A DNA stretch of 64,000 bases from Sthenelais limicola (Eukaryota > Annelida > Polychaeta > Phyllodocida > Sigalionidae), in the NCBI GenBank assembly GCA_942159475.1, contig OW804095.1, forward strand, positions 149,286,808 through 149,350,807, in the 5' to 3' direction. Made by a program: the position numbers and the translations under genes. Shown here piece after piece: positions 31,586 through 43,625 of the stretch (its first letter is position 1; each line of letters begins with the position of its first letter). The notes below the pieces were generated by a model, which searched no databases, was not told the origin of the DNA, and saw only the letters and a program-made list of their open reading frames with translations.

Positions 31586-31826
31586 TGTCTACCTATCTAT
31601 CTACCTACCTATCTATCTATCTATCTACCTATTCATCTATCTATCTATCTACCTATCTATCAATCTATCTATCTATCGACCTATCTATATACCTACCTAT
31701 CCATCTATCTATCTACCTATCTATCTATATACCTATCAACCTATCTATCTACCTACCTATCTATATACCTAATTATCTATCTACCTACCTTTCTATATAC
31801 CTATCTATCTATCTATCTATCTATCA
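31586..31826 (+). repeat. TCTA/CCTA microsatellite
   Basis: About 240 bp of (CTAT)n with CTAC and ATAC interruptions. It gives a spurious Ser-Ile-Tyr-Leu frame. Confidence 0.95.
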
Positions 31827-32700
31827 AGTCATTGGAAATACTTGAAGATTGCATAAAGGCCTTTAAAAGCATTGGAAATTGTATGTACTGTATTTCTTTA
31901 AAATCCTTTAAAAGCCTAGGAAATTGTACACTTTCAAAAAAGTCTGTTCACAGAAAGCGTTTCATTTCATCGAAAAAACTGGTTGGATTTATACCAAATA
32001 ACTTTTCAAAATCAGTATATCTCTATCGTTAAAAATTATTTTGTAGTTCAGGCTGCTCTGAGAATATTTGTACCTGCGTATGAAAATGTTCATTGTCCTG
32101 AATAAAATATTTCCAAAATCAGATCAATCAAGTATCCAGTGTGTTTAGTATATCTTACGTCCTTGAAATACTGCATCCCTGGCCTTGAAAGTCCTTAAGA
32201 TGTCCTTGATGTGTGCTATCATGCCAGAAGAGTATGTACCTTGTTTATTTCTTCTTTGTTTATCAAATATTTCTTTTTTTATTACTTTTGTTTATTTATG
32301 AAGTATTATAAAACAGCCATGCAGCTTGTCCACACTGACATACGTCTATTAAGCACGAGCCTTATTCTGGGTGCACAAGTGCGACTACTTCCCCATCAGC
32401 ACAAAGACTGATGAGAATCTGTCCTCAAGCAGTTGTCAGGCCCCAGACAAATGTCGTCTGCCGACAGGATTTTGGCGGGAAACGTGACGTCAGGAAGCTA
32501 TTAATACATGGCCGCCATGTCATTCTCTCCCCATCACTACCTCTGGGCATTTCTATAGCAGGCTATCTTTCCTGGTCGCTTTACAGACCGGATTGGGACC
32601 ATTTTGAAGTGTCATTTATGTTCCTATAGAGAGAGAATGCCATATTCCTGACAACCATTTTAAAAGTGTAACAGTCTATCTATTCGACGGATCTATTCGA
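31827..32700. other. Non-coding stretch, no feature seen
   Basis: A few internal near-repeats (TTTAAAAGCATTGGAAATTG-like at 31860-31930). No coding support. Confidence 0.5.
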
Positions 32701-32889
32701 CAGTCCTGGGTATGACCATAAAGTGCCTTTCTGTCTCTATTCTCTGTCTCTCTCTCCCTTCTTCTCTATCTCTATTTCCTGGGTATGATCATAAGCTGCC
32801 TCCCTCTCAGCTCTCCCGCCCTTGATATAACCATATCATATGTGTTGATAAGGGCGTAAAGCCACCAATCTATCTCACTCACTCACTCT
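32701..32889 (+). mobile_element. SINE-like retroposon D, copy 2
   Basis: 189 bp, closely matching 13240-13422, with a 10-bp duplication ATCTATTCGA (32691-32700, 32890-32899). It has the same paired CCTGGGTATGA modules, CT-rich middle, TTGATAAGGGCGTAAAGC and CACT tail. Confidence 0.8.
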
Positions 32890-33149
32890 ATCTATTCGAT
32901 ACAAGTTACTTTTCAATACAATACAAATCTTGGAAAGTAACCAGAATACTTGAGATCAGTATAGTCAACTTCGTATTTAAGATAAGATCATGTTCTAATA
33001 CTACTAGCTGTATTTCAAACTTCACTTTAGTTTATGAATTATGCCATTTAGAGGTTTGTACCATCCCTCCTCACCGTCACTACCTCAGGGCTTTTGCTGC
33101 GGACGGCTGCCCTTTGTGCTCCCGTGACAGACATGTGTGAAGTGTTTAT

Positions 33150-33384
33150 GGGTCAGATTCTCAGAAAATGTACAATTCGCCTTCACTAATCCTCTCAAAT
33201 AGCCCACATTTAAGACAAAAATGAGCTTCAAAATGCAGTTTAACATAACAGAACTGATACTTTAAATCAATGCGATACCAAATATACTCAGATATACCAG
33301 TTATTCATCATTTTTCAGCCAAATTTAGCAGGATTTCCTAAATATGTAGACCTGCCAATTGTACATTTTCTGAAAATCTGACCC
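33150..33384 (-). mobile_element. MITE family A, copy 14 (second subfamily)
   Basis: 235 bp with a perfect TTAT duplication (33146-33149, 33385-33388). Confidence 0.88.
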
Positions 33385-34103
33385 TTATATTGTGGAATAG
33401 AGGAGGGAATGTCATTCACCTGCCAATCTACTATAGAAGTGTTGTGTCAAATGTTCAGTTACCGGTCGGGCTTGAGATCCTCCCTCTGTTGGGAGATTAG
33501 ACCCACCGACTGTTTCACTCTCGATTTTTTTTAAAAGTTTTTATTGCACACAATTACAGGAAATCCTGGTATTCTCATGTAGTACAAGGAAAATATTATC
33601 AAAGTATTCTACAGTAAATATTAGCTGATGCAGCTTTATCTTCTCTATAACATTTAAACTTAAACCTTTTTGACATGCCCATGATTTAAAAGGGCTCAAT
33701 AGAGACATACTGGTACAGGTATTATATAAATGAATAAATAAAAAATAAGATAAATAATAAAAAGTAACAACATTCTCAGGTTCTAAATACATTTTCACTT
33801 TAAAATACAGTTTCAGTTGTAAAAACATTTAATTAATGTTAAAATATGGAAAGCATTGGAATCTTTTGATTTTGTAAACTACTTCATGGTTGGGAATTGC
33901 TTGCAGTAATGAATTATGTATTTTGCGGGTAAATACTACTTTACCAAGTAGAACAATTGACTTGTAAATGATGTCTAATAACAATAGAGACCCAGCAGAA
34001 TGTTGGTACAGGAGTAGTGATGTGGGACGGGTGGTACCTGGCCCTATATTAACTTGCTTAATATTGTCTGTATCAACCTTTTTCATATTCCAATTCAGAA
34101 TAT
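33385..34103. other. Non-coding stretch, no feature seen
   Basis: Two frames of 95 codons on - (33541, 33829) are Lys/Ile/Leu-rich with no motif. Nothing is supported. Confidence 0.5.
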
Positions 34104-37100
34104 GCTCAGGCACCAAGTAGTATAGAGAGAGTACACCCAGACACCAAGTAGTATAGAGAGAGTAGGCTCAGGCACCAAGTAGTATAGAGAGAGTAGGCTC
34201 AGACACCAAGTAGTATAGAGAGAGTACACTCAGACACCAAGTAGTATAGAGAGAGTAGGCTCAGGCACCAAGTAGTATAGAGAGAGTAGGCTCAGGCACC
34301 AAGTAGTATAGAGAGAGTACACTCAGACACCAAGTAGTATAGAGAGAGTACACTCAGGCACCAAGTAGTATAGAGAGAGTACACTCAGACACCAAGTAGT
34401 ATAGAGAGGGTACACTCAGACACCAAGTAGTATAGAGAGAGTAGGCTCAGGCACCAAGTAGTATAGAGAGAGTACACTCAGACACCAAGTAGTATAGAGA
34501 GAGTACACTCAGACACCAAGTAGTATAGAGAGAGTACACTCAGGCACCAAGTAGTATAGAGAGAGTACACTCAGACACCAAGTAGTATAGAGAGAGTACA
34601 CTCAGACACCAAGTAGTATAGAGAGAGTACACTCAGACACCAAGTAGTATAGAGAGAGTACACTCAGACACCAAGTAGTATAGAGAGAGTACACTCAGGC
34701 ACCAAGTAGTATAGAGAGAGTACACTCACACACCAAGTAGTATAGAGAGAGTACACTCAGACACCAAGTAGTATAGAGAGTAGGCCCAGACACCAAGTAG
34801 TATAGAGAGACTACACTCAGACACCAAGTAGTATAGAGAGAGTACACTCAGGCACCCAGTAGTATAGAGAGAGTAGGCTCAGGCACCAAGTAGTGTAGAG
34901 AGAGTACACTCAGACACCAAGTAGTATAGAGAGAGTACACTCAGACACCAAGTAGTATAGAGAGAGTACACTCAGGCACCAAGTAGTATAGAGAGAGTAG
35001 GCTCAGACACCAAGTAGTATAGAGAGAGTACACTCAGACACCAAGTAGTATAGAGAGGGTACACTCACACACCAAGTAGTATAGAGAGAGTAGGCTCAGA
35101 CACCAAGTAGTATAGAGAGAGTACACTCAGACACCAAGTAGTATAGAGAGAGTACACTCAGACACCAAGTAGTATAGAGAGAGTAGGCTCAGACACCAAG
35201 TAGTATAGAGAGAGTACACCCAGACACCAAGTAGTATAGAGAGAGTACACCCAGACACCAAGTAGTGTAGAGAGAGTACACTCAGACACCAAGTAGTGTA
35301 GAGAGAGTAGGCTCAGGCACCAAGTAGTATAGAGAGAGTACACTCAGGCACCAAGTAGTATAGAGAGAGTACACCCAGACACCAAGTAGTATAGAGAGAG
35401 TACACTCAGGCACCAAGTAGTATAGAGAGAGTAGGCTCAGGCACCAAGTAGTATAGAGAGAGTACACTCAGGCACCAAGTAGTATAGAGAGAGTAGACTC
35501 AGGCACCAAGTAGTATAGAGAGAGTACACTCAGACACCAAGTAGTATAGAGAGAGTAGGCTCAGACACCAAGTAGTATAGAGAGAGTTCACTCAGACACC
35601 AAGTAGTATAGAGAGAGTACACTCAGGCACCAAGTAGTATAGAGAGAGTACACTCAGACACCAAGTAGTATAGAGAGAGTACACTCAGGCACCAAGTAGT
35701 ATAGAGAGAGTACACTCAGGCACCAAGTAGTATAGAGAGAGTACACTCAGGTACCAAGTAGTATAGAGAGAGTAGACTCAGGCACCAAGTAGTATAGAGA
35801 GAGTACACTCAGACACCAAGTAGTATAGAGAGAGTACACTCAGGCACCAAGTAGTATAGAGAGAGTAGGCTCAGGCACCAAGTAGTATAGAGAGGGTACA
35901 CTCACACACCAAGTAGTATAGAGAGAGTAGGCTCAGACACCAAGTAGTATAGAGAGAGTACACTCAGACACCAAGTAGTATAGAGAGAGTCCACTCAGAC
36001 ACCAAGTAGTATAGAGAGAGTACACTCAGACACCAAGTAGTATAGAGAGAGTACACTCAGACACCAAGTAGTATAGAGAGAGTACACTCAGGCACCAAGT
36101 AGTATAGAGAGACTACACTCAGACACCAAGTAGTATAGAGAGAGTCCACTCAGACACCAAGTAGTATAGAGAGAGTAGGCTCAGACACCAAGTAGTATAG
36201 AGAGAGTCCACTCAGACACCAAGTAGTATAGAGAGAGTAGGCTCAGACACCAAGTAGTATAGAGAGAGTAGGCTCAGACACCAAGTAGTATAGAGAGAGT
36301 AGACCCAGACACCAAGTAGTATAGAGAGAGTACACTCAGACACCAAGTAGTATAGAGAGAGTAGGCTCAGACACCAAGTAGTATAGAGAGAGTAGGCTCA
36401 GACACCAAGTAGTATAGAGAGAGTAGACCCAGACACCAAGTAGTATAGAGAGAGTACACTCAGACACCAAGTAGTATAGAGAGAGTAGGCTCAGACACCA
36501 AGTAGTATAGAGAGAGTAGGCTCAGGCACCAAGTAGTATAGAGAGAGTACTCTCAGACACCAAGTAGTATAGAGAGAGTACACTCAGGCACCAAGTAGTA
36601 TAGAGAGAGTAGGCTCAGGCACCAAGTAGTATAGAGAGAGTAGACTCAGGCACCAAGTAGTATAGAGAGAGTACACCCAGACACCAAGTAGTATAGAGAG
36701 AGTACACTCAGACACCAAGTAGTATAGAGAGAGTACACTCAGGCACCAAGTAGTGTAGAGAGAGTACACTCAGACACCAAGTAGTATAGAGAGAGTACAC
36801 TCAGACACCAAGTAGTATAGAGAGAGTAGGCTCAGGTACCAAGTAGTATAGAGAGAGTAGGCTCAGACACCAAGTAGTATAGAGAGAGTACACTCAGGCA
36901 CCAAGTAGTATAGAGAGAGTAGGCTCAGGCACCAAGTAGTATAGAGAGAGTACACTCAGGCACCAAGTAGTATAGAGAGAGTAGGCTCAGACACCAAGTA
37001 GTATAGAGAGAGTACACTCAGGCACCAAGTAGTATAGAGAGAGTACACTCAGGCACCAAGTAGTATAGAGAGAGTAGGCTCAGGCACCAAGTAGTATAGA

Positions 37101-38101
37101 GAGAGTACACTCAGACACCAAGTAGTATAGAGAGAGTAGGCTCAGGCACCAAGTAGTATAGAGAGAGTAGGCTCAGACACCAAGTAGTATAGAGAGAGTA
37201 CACTCAGGTACCAAGTAGTATAGAGAGAGTACTCAGACACCAAGTAGTATAGAGAGAGTACACCCAGACACCAAGTAGTATAGAGAGACTACACTCAGAC
37301 ACCAAGTAGTATAGAGAGAGTAGGCTCAGACACCAAGTAGTATAGAGAGAGTTCACTCAGGCACCAAGTAGTATAGAGAGAGTAGGCTCAGACACCAAGT
37401 AGTATAGAGAGAGTACACTCAAACACCAAGTAGTATAGAGAGAGTACACTCAGGCACCAAGTAGTATAGAGAGAGTACACTCAGACACTAAGTAGTATAG
37501 AGAGAGTACACTCAGACACCAAGTAGTATAGAGAGAGTTCACTCAGGCACCAAGTAGTATAGAGAGAGTAGGCCCAGACACTAAGTAGTATAGAGAGAGT
37601 AGGCTCAGACACCAAGTAGTATAGAGAGAGTACACTCAGACACCAATTAGTATAGAGAGAGTAGGCTCAGGCACCAAGTAGTATAGAGAGAGTAGGCTCA
37701 GGCACCAAGTAGTATAGAGAGAGTACACTCAGACACCAAGTAGTATAGAGAGAGTAGGCCCAGACACCAAGTAGTATAGAGAGAGTAGGCTCAGGCACCA
37801 AGTAGTATAGAGAGAGTACACTCAGACACCAAGTAGTATAGAGAGAGTACACTCAGACACCAAGTAGTATAGAGAGAGTAGGCCCAGACACCAAGTAGTA
37901 TAGAGAGAGTAGGCTCAGACACCAAGTAGTATAGAGAGAGTAGGCTCAGGCACCAAGTAGTATAGAGAGAGTACACTCAGACACCAAGTAGTATAGAGAG
38001 AGTACACTCAGACACCAAGTAGTATAGAGAGAGTACACTCAGACACCAAGTAGTATAGAGAGAGTAGGCTCAGGCACCAAGTAGTATAGAGAGAGTAGGC
38101 T
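34104..38101 (+). repeat. 31-bp minisatellite, about 129 units
   Basis: The unit is CACCAAGTAGTATAGAGAGA followed by GTACACTCAGA. Two sites vary between few states: ACACTCAG or GGCTCAG, and GACACC or GGCACC. Nearly every unit is 31 bp; rare 29-bp and 27-29-bp units occur (34765, 37226). Because 31 is not a multiple of three, only short frames appear. Confidence 0.97.
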
Positions 38102-38742
38102 TATCTTAAGTGTACAACGTTACACACTACAAAGTCTATTACATTAAGGTCTATGTTATGCCTGTACCAGTTGGTCAGTTTTAGCCACAACTCTGTGTGT
38201 GAGAGACTTGGTGTATGAGGCTGAGGTGTAGGCCAGTAGCTGTGCTGTGGTTATTCAGTCCATGCTCAGCACGTTCTCACTATGAGACCAGGGAGTAGGA
38301 GGAGGAGGCTACACTGGGGGCAATGTTTAGTCTATGTCTCGCCTACTGTATGAGGGGAACATTCTCACATCTAGTTTAGCTCTCTTCAATCTCTGCAATC
38401 TGGCCCAATTAGTGGCTCACCTATATTAACCAGGTAATAAAAGAAAACATTTAGGAGAATTAAGCCTTATTTCACCCCTCTTGGCAGTTGCCCATACCTT
38501 CAACATTGTATCTCCCGCTCAGTGGGAGCGGGTGATAACATGAAAATTACCACGCCCCCGACTGATACAACAAATTGTTTTGATTTTGCGGAACTCATAT
38601 TATCGCCCACTCGATCGTTTTACCGATTTTCTCTGGAAATACTACAGTTAGGAACTTAAAATGAAAAGTTCAATCGAATAATCATATATATTTCATTCAT
38701 TAAAACCATGTACGGGGTGAAATAAATATGGAATCAACCATG
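38102..38742. other. Non-coding stretch, no feature seen
   Basis: No recognised element between the 31-bp array and the hairpin. Confidence 0.5.
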
Positions 38743-38848
38743 GGTTTGGTGAGTTGATTTTTTATCCATCTCGGTTGCGGAGGGAGACCTCGGGGCTACG
38801 CTACGCTCCGCCCCAACCTCGATGGATAAAAAATCAACTCACCAAACC
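38743..38848. repeat. Perfect 28-bp inverted repeat hairpin
   Basis: Arms GGTTTGGTGAGTTGATTTTT+TATCCATC (38743-38770) and its exact complement (38821-38848) enclose a 50-base GC-rich loop. Weaker outer pairing (GGTGAAATAAATATGGAA with TTCCATCTATTTT) extends it to about 38715-38890. It may be a fold-back transposon; none like it occurs elsewhere in the window. Confidence 0.8.
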
Positions 38849-39618
38849 CTAGCTAGCTTCCATCTATTTTCTTTAGTGGATTGATTCACCGGGCTTTTTT
38901 TTAATTTGTTTTATTTGACAACAAGGAGATGTTCTTCTGTAATATAATCCAGGTGTTCCAGTACATACCTAGTGATATGTCAGACAGATGAGTATAGGAA
39001 GTTTGTTTCAGGAAATTTGGAATTTCAGTTGGAATTATTTCAAATTGTTATGGAAATGGACGCTCAGGCTCAGTATCAGAGTAGAGCTAAAAGGTTGACA
39101 GACTCGAGTAGTGACTCGGTGAGGGAAATTTTAGCTGGTAGACTGCGACAAAATGTTAACAATTATATGTACATTACTAGTCTTACATCAGTTCATCAGT
39201 CAAATTAATTACCTATCAGTCATATTAATTTTCCTATTGATTTGAGTTAATTCTGAGTGAGTTTGGGATTTCCTGATTCTTGTTGCCTAATATTTCACCA
39301 TTAGCTCAGACAATTAGTATTTATCAATACTTCAGCGATGATTTGTCCAAGAGTTTAGCAGATCTCAAATTGATCGTATTTGCTGGTCTGGTTCACAGAC
39401 TGTATTAATTATTTATTAATGTTTAATTGGAATTACATGCTTCTGATTCTATGGCAATCCATTAATTGATCCCCATGGTGGGATCGGAGCTCATGCGGAT
39501 GGGCTTCAATCCTTGAAAACTGAACCGAAATATTCATTCCTTGTAAAAATAGTGGGAAAAAATCTTTGAAGTACATCATGAAAATATGATGCTGAAATTT
39601 TCAATGATTACCAGACTG
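38849..39618. other. Non-coding stretch with an unsupported 78-codon frame
   Basis: A frame at 38972-39208 has ordinary composition but no recognised motif and no splice context. Confidence 0.45.
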
Positions 39619-40022
39619 GTTTTTCTGCCCTCTCTCTCTACTCGCTCTCTCTCTCGCTCTCTTTCTACTCTCTCTCCCTCTCTCTACTCTTTCTCCCTCT
39701 CTCTCTACTCTCTCTCTCCTCTTTCCCTTCTTTCTATATCCTCTTTCCCTCTCTCTGTCCATCTCTCTCCTGTCCCTTCTCTCTCTCCCCTCCTCTCTCC
39801 CCTCTCTCTCCCTCTCCTCTCTCCCTCTCTCTCCCTCTCCTCTGTCTCTTCCCACCTCTCTGTCTCTCCTCTATCCCCTCTCACCTCCCTCTCTCCTTTC
39901 TCTTTACTTTTTCTCTCCCCTCCGCGTTCTCGCTCTCCCTATCCTCCATTTCCCCTTTCTCTCCTCTCTCTCTCTCTCCTCTGTCTTTCTTCCCCTCAGT
40001 CTCTTCTCCCGCCTCTCTCTCT
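39619..40022 (+). repeat. CT-rich pyrimidine tract
   Basis: About 400 bp of CTCTCT/CCCTCT with TTTC interruptions. Confidence 0.9.
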
Positions 40023-40137
40023 CTGAGCTATAAGACTGTCCGTCCGTATATTGTAGTGCATGTTGATGGTTCCTTAATTGACATATACTGGGACTTTCCC
40101 TGCCAATATAAACTACATAAAGTTGACTTGTGGAGGC

Positions 40138-40225
40138 GGCCAAGGTTAGCGTGGCTTGTCACACGGGACTAGAGGCCAAGGTTAGCCTGGCTTGTCATAC
40201 AGGACTAGAGGCCAAGGTTAGCATT
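40138..40225 (+). repeat. 36-bp tandem repeat, 2-3 units
   Basis: GGCCAAGGTTAGCGTGGCTT and variants, repeated with GTCATACAGGACTAGA. Confidence 0.7.
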
Positions 40226-40445
40226 AGTAGTGTAAGCGACGTGTACACTACTAGCGTTGCTTGTCGTACAGCGCTCACTACTGCCCTGTGTGCCCCGTGT
40301 CCTGTCATTAGCTACACTTATTTACTAATTAAAGATTACAGCGATATCGACCAACTACCTCCTTCCACATTCAGTCCTTGTTTGACCTATATGGCTGATA
40401 TTATAGCATAGTATCCATGTGAAATAATATGTTTGCTTAATAAAC

Positions 40446-41650
40446 CGCTCTCTCTGCTTTCTCTCTCTCCTCTCTCCTGCTTTCTCTCTCCTGCTCTCTC
40501 CCCTCTCTCTCCCCTCTCTCCCGCTCTATCTCTCTCTCTCTTCTGTCTTCCTCTCCCTCTTTCTCTCCTCTCTCTCCGCTTTCTCCTCTCTCTCCTCTTA
40601 TTCCCTCTCTCTCTTCTCTCTCCTTCCCCGCCCTCTCTCTTTCTCTCTTCTGTCTCCTCTCTCTTTGCTCTCTCTCCCTCTCCTCTCTCTCCTCTGTCTC
40701 TCCTCTCTTTCTCTCTCTTCTGTCTCCTCTCTCTACCCCCTCTCTCCCTCTCTCCCCCTCTCTCCCCCTCTCTTCTCTCTCTCCTCTCTCCCTCTCTCTC
40801 CTCTCTCCCTCTCTCTCCATCTCTCCCCTCTCTCCTCTCTCTCCTCTCTCCCTCTCTCTACCCCTCTCCCCCTCTCTCTCCTCTCTCCCTCTCTCTCATT
40901 CTCTCTCCTCTCTCCTCTCTCTCTCTCCTCTCTCCCTCTCTCTCATTCTCTCTCCTCTCTCCTCTCTCTCTCTCCTCTCCTCCCTCTCTCTCTACCTCTC
41001 CCCCTCTCTCCCCCTCTCTCCTCTCTCCCTCTCTCCTCTCTCCCTCTCTCTACCCCTCTCCCCTCTCTCTCCCTCTCTCTCCTTCTCTCTCCTCTCTCCT
41101 CTCTCTCCCTCTCTCTCCTTCTCTCTCCTCTCTCCTCTCTCTCTCCTCTCCTCCCTCTCTCTCTACCTCTCCCCCTCTCTCCCCCTCTCTCCTCTCTCCC
41201 TCTCTCCTCTCTCCCTCTCTCTCTCCTCTCTCCCTCTCTCCTCTCCCTCTCTCTCTCCCTCTCTCTCTCCTCTCCCCCTCTCTCTCCTCTCTCTCCTTCT
41301 CTCTCCTTCTCTCTCCTCTCTCTCCTCTCTCCTCTCTCTCCTCTCTCCTCTCTCTCCTCTCCTCCCTCTCTCTACGTCTCCCCCTCTCTCCTCTCTCCTC
41401 TCTCCCTCTCTCCTCTCTCCCTCTCTCTCTCCTCTCCTCCCTCTCTCTCTTCTTCTCCCTCTCCCTCTCCCCCTCTCTCCCCCTCTCATCTCTCCCCCTC
41501 TGTCTCTCCTCCCTTTCTCTCTTCTGTCTCCTCTCTCTACACCCTCTTTCCCTCTCCCTCTCCCTCTCTCCCTCTATCTCCCTCTCTCCTCTCTCTCCCC
41601 CTCCCCCTTTCTCTCTCCTCTCTCCTCTCTCTCCCTCTCTCTCCTCCCCA
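40446..41650 (+). repeat. CT-rich pyrimidine tract, 1.2 kb
   Basis: Almost pure pyrimidine on +, CTCTCTCC and CCCTCTC units with local higher-order duplications of 200 bp or so (for example around 40980-41160). Ser/Leu/Pro frames up to 432 codons are artefacts. Confidence 0.95.
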
Positions 41651-42107
41651 CTATTCCCCACCTACACACAAACACTACCTATACATACGCCTGGGTCCAC
41701 AATGACATGGCTTAAATTACCACTGCCATAGATCTATGCAGGACGTTTTTGATCCCGCCACGGGAGATGTTTTCACAAAGGTGTGTAATGGCAGTGAGGG
41801 TCTATAATGATGATTAATGAGGGCTGAGGGGGCGGGAGGACACAACACTGGGAATGTTTTTCTGTCAGTTTGTGTTTTTCGTTTTTGTGGTTTCTACGTC
41901 TTGTAGAATCTGCCTCGCCGACCAGCAACAACCAGTTTATGTTACTGTTACTCTACTCAGGACATAATTAATGGCTTCCTACCGTTTACTCATATTCTCT
42001 CCGTATTGTTCAACTGGAGGTGTTTGGTTTAATCCCCAGTAGGCCTATATATGTACCACAGTAGTTTACTACTACATATTTCAACCGTTTACACATCATC
42101 CACATAC
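41651..42107. other. Non-coding stretch, no feature seen
   Basis: Unique-looking sequence before the 46-bp arrays. Confidence 0.5.
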
Positions 42108-42465
42108 TTCTGTTTACAATACAGTTCCAATACATACATGGGGCGGAGTGTACTGCTATAAACCTTCTGTTTACAATACAGTTCCAATACATACATGGGG
42201 TGGAGTGTACTGCTGTTTACAATACAGTTCCAATATATACATGGGGCGGAGTGTACTGCTATAAACCTTCTGTTTACAATACAGTTCCAATACATACATG
42301 GGGTGGAGTGTACTGCTGTTTACAATACAGTTCCAATATATACATGGGGTGGAGTGTACTGCTGTTTACAATACAGTTCCAATATATACATGGGGTGGAG
42401 TGTACTGCTGTTTACAATACAGTTCCAATATATACATGGGGTGGAGTCTACTGCCTTAAACCTTA
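42108..42465 (+). repeat. 46-bp tandem repeat array I
   Basis: The unit CTGCTGTTTACAATACAGTT continues CCAATATATACATGGGGTGG and AGTGTA. Longer units carry an extra ATAAACCTT segment. About seven units. Confidence 0.88.
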
Positions 42466-42477
42466 TTCTCTTACAGT

Positions 42478-42795
42478 ACATGTATACTGCTATATGTCTA
42501 CCATTTACCTATATTCAATGGGTAGTATACTGTTATTATATGTCAGCCATTCACCTATATTCAATGGGTAGTATACTGTTATTATATGTCTACCATTTAC
42601 CTATATTCAATGGGTAGTATACTGTTGTATATGTCTACCATTTACCTATATTCAATGGGTAGTATACTGCTATATATGTCTACCATTTACCTATATTCAA
42701 TGGGTAGTATACTGCTATATATATATGTCTAACATATACCTATATTCAATGGGTAGTATACTGCTATATATGTCTACCATTTACTCATATGTTCC
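42478..42795 (+). repeat. 46-bp tandem repeat array II
   Basis: The unit TATGTCTACCATTTACCTAT continues ATTCAATGGGTAGTATACTG. About seven units. The array ends about 20 bp before the exon 2 acceptor. Confidence 0.88.
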
Positions 42796-42813
42796 CTATT
42801 ATGTACATTGCAG

Positions 42814-42937
42814 GTGTTCGGGTCTGCCCCCAGCACAGATATGACAGAAAAGTTTGGGGATATTTTACAGTTCTGCAGCCAGGTGTCGCGCCTCATGGTC
42901 AGTGAGATACGCCGGCGCGCTTCTAACCAATCCACAG
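42814..42937 (+). CDS. WDFY3: WDFY3 (Alfy) homologue, coding exon 2
   Basis: 124 bp between ACATTGCAG and GTAGGT. It continues exon 1 in frame: VFGSAPSTDMTEKFGDILQF, then CSQVSRLMVSEIRRRASNQST. Vertebrate WDFY3 has VFGNAPPNTMTEKFSDLLQF and VSRLMVTEIRRRASNKST at the same place. The exon ends in phase 1 (ACA G), fitting the next residue Glu in the vertebrate protein. The segment belongs to the N-terminal helical-repeat region upstream of the BEACH, WD40 and FYVE domains. It is flanked by tandem repeats upstream and a fold-back repeat 40 bp downstream. The next exon was not found in the remaining 21 kb. Confidence 0.93.
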
Positions 42938-42976
42938 GTAGGTCCGCTTATACACCCTTATTGTTTACAGGTGGTA

Positions 42977-43087
42977 AAAGGCCTAATCCACTAAGCCGAT
43001 TCTCATACGCTTTTGCACCGCAGAGGACTGTTTTGCACTAAATTCTCTGAGAATCGCATGACAATCGGCTTAGTGGACAGGGGCCTT
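42977..43087. mobile_element. Small fold-back element beside the exon 2 donor
   Basis: Inverted segments TCCACTAAGCCGATT (42987-43001) and AATCGGCTTAGTGGA (43063-43077), with outer AAGGCC/GGCCTT, form a hairpin of about 110 bp. No other copy is in the window. Confidence 0.6.
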
Positions 43088-43255
43088 CAGTCTGCTTATA
43101 CACTCAGTGTTCTTATCTACAGGTGTACTTATAAGTCTGGTATAAACACTTATTATGTACAGGTGGTAAGTCTCCGGGTAAGTCTGCTTATACACTCAGT
43201 GTTCTTATCTACAAGTGTACTTATAAGTCTAATATAAACCTTTATTATTTAGAGT
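43088..43255 (+). repeat. Tandem duplication of about 97 bp with donor-like sites
   Basis: CTGCTTATACACTCAGTGTT is repeated about 97 bp apart. The units contain ACAGGTGGTAAGT and GGGTAAGT, which resemble the real donor ACAGGTAGGT. Confidence 0.7.
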
Positions 43256-43424
43256 TGGGTTGTTCAGCAGGAAGATACAAGCTGTGAACACTTGTACTTC
43301 TAGTTGATGGCTATTGTGTGTTTACAATATTATGATAAGGTTTTAGCGACAGTTGGTGCTTTTGTGTGATGGACAACACAGGAAGTATAATGTAACAAAA
43401 AAATATTGATTCAGGCAAGTGGGA

Positions 43425-43625
43425 GGAAGAGACGGTGGGAGAGAGAGAGGGGTGGGAGAGAGAACAGGGGGAGGAGAGAGAGAGGAGGGAGACGACAAAG
43501 AGAGGAGAAAGAGAACGAGAGAAGAGAAACGAGAGAGAAGGGGGGGGGGTACAGAAAGAGAGATAAGAAAGGACAGCTAGAGGATAGAGAGAGAGAGAGA
43601 AGGAGAATTGCTAGAGCGGAGGTAT
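43425..43625 (+). repeat. GA-rich purine tract
   Basis: About 200 bp of GAGAGA/GGAG sequence with a short G run at 43540-43549. Confidence 0.85.

Larger units (their letters stand above)
15123..42813 (+). other. WDFY3: Intron between WDFY3 coding exons 1 and 2 (27.7 kb)
   Basis: GT at 15123 (GTAAGAGT) and AG at 42812-42813 (ACATTGCAG). It holds most of the transposons and minisatellites listed here. Both exons keep frame across it (phase 0). No other exon of this gene is detectable inside. Confidence 0.85.

Noticed and set aside
34104..38101. CRISPR-like regular repeats
   Set aside because: The units are contiguous with no unique spacers, in a eukaryotic intron; this is a minisatellite.
38972..39208. 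A 78-codon frame of ordinary composition
   Set aside because: No recognised family, no clear splice sites and no neighbouring exons; it is not supportable from sequence alone.
40433..41731. A 432-codon Ser/Leu/Pro frame
   Set aside because: Translation of a CT-rich tract only.
42808..43041. A 77-codon frame starting upstream of exon 2
   Set aside because: It reads through the exon 2 donor; only 42814-42937 is supported as coding.
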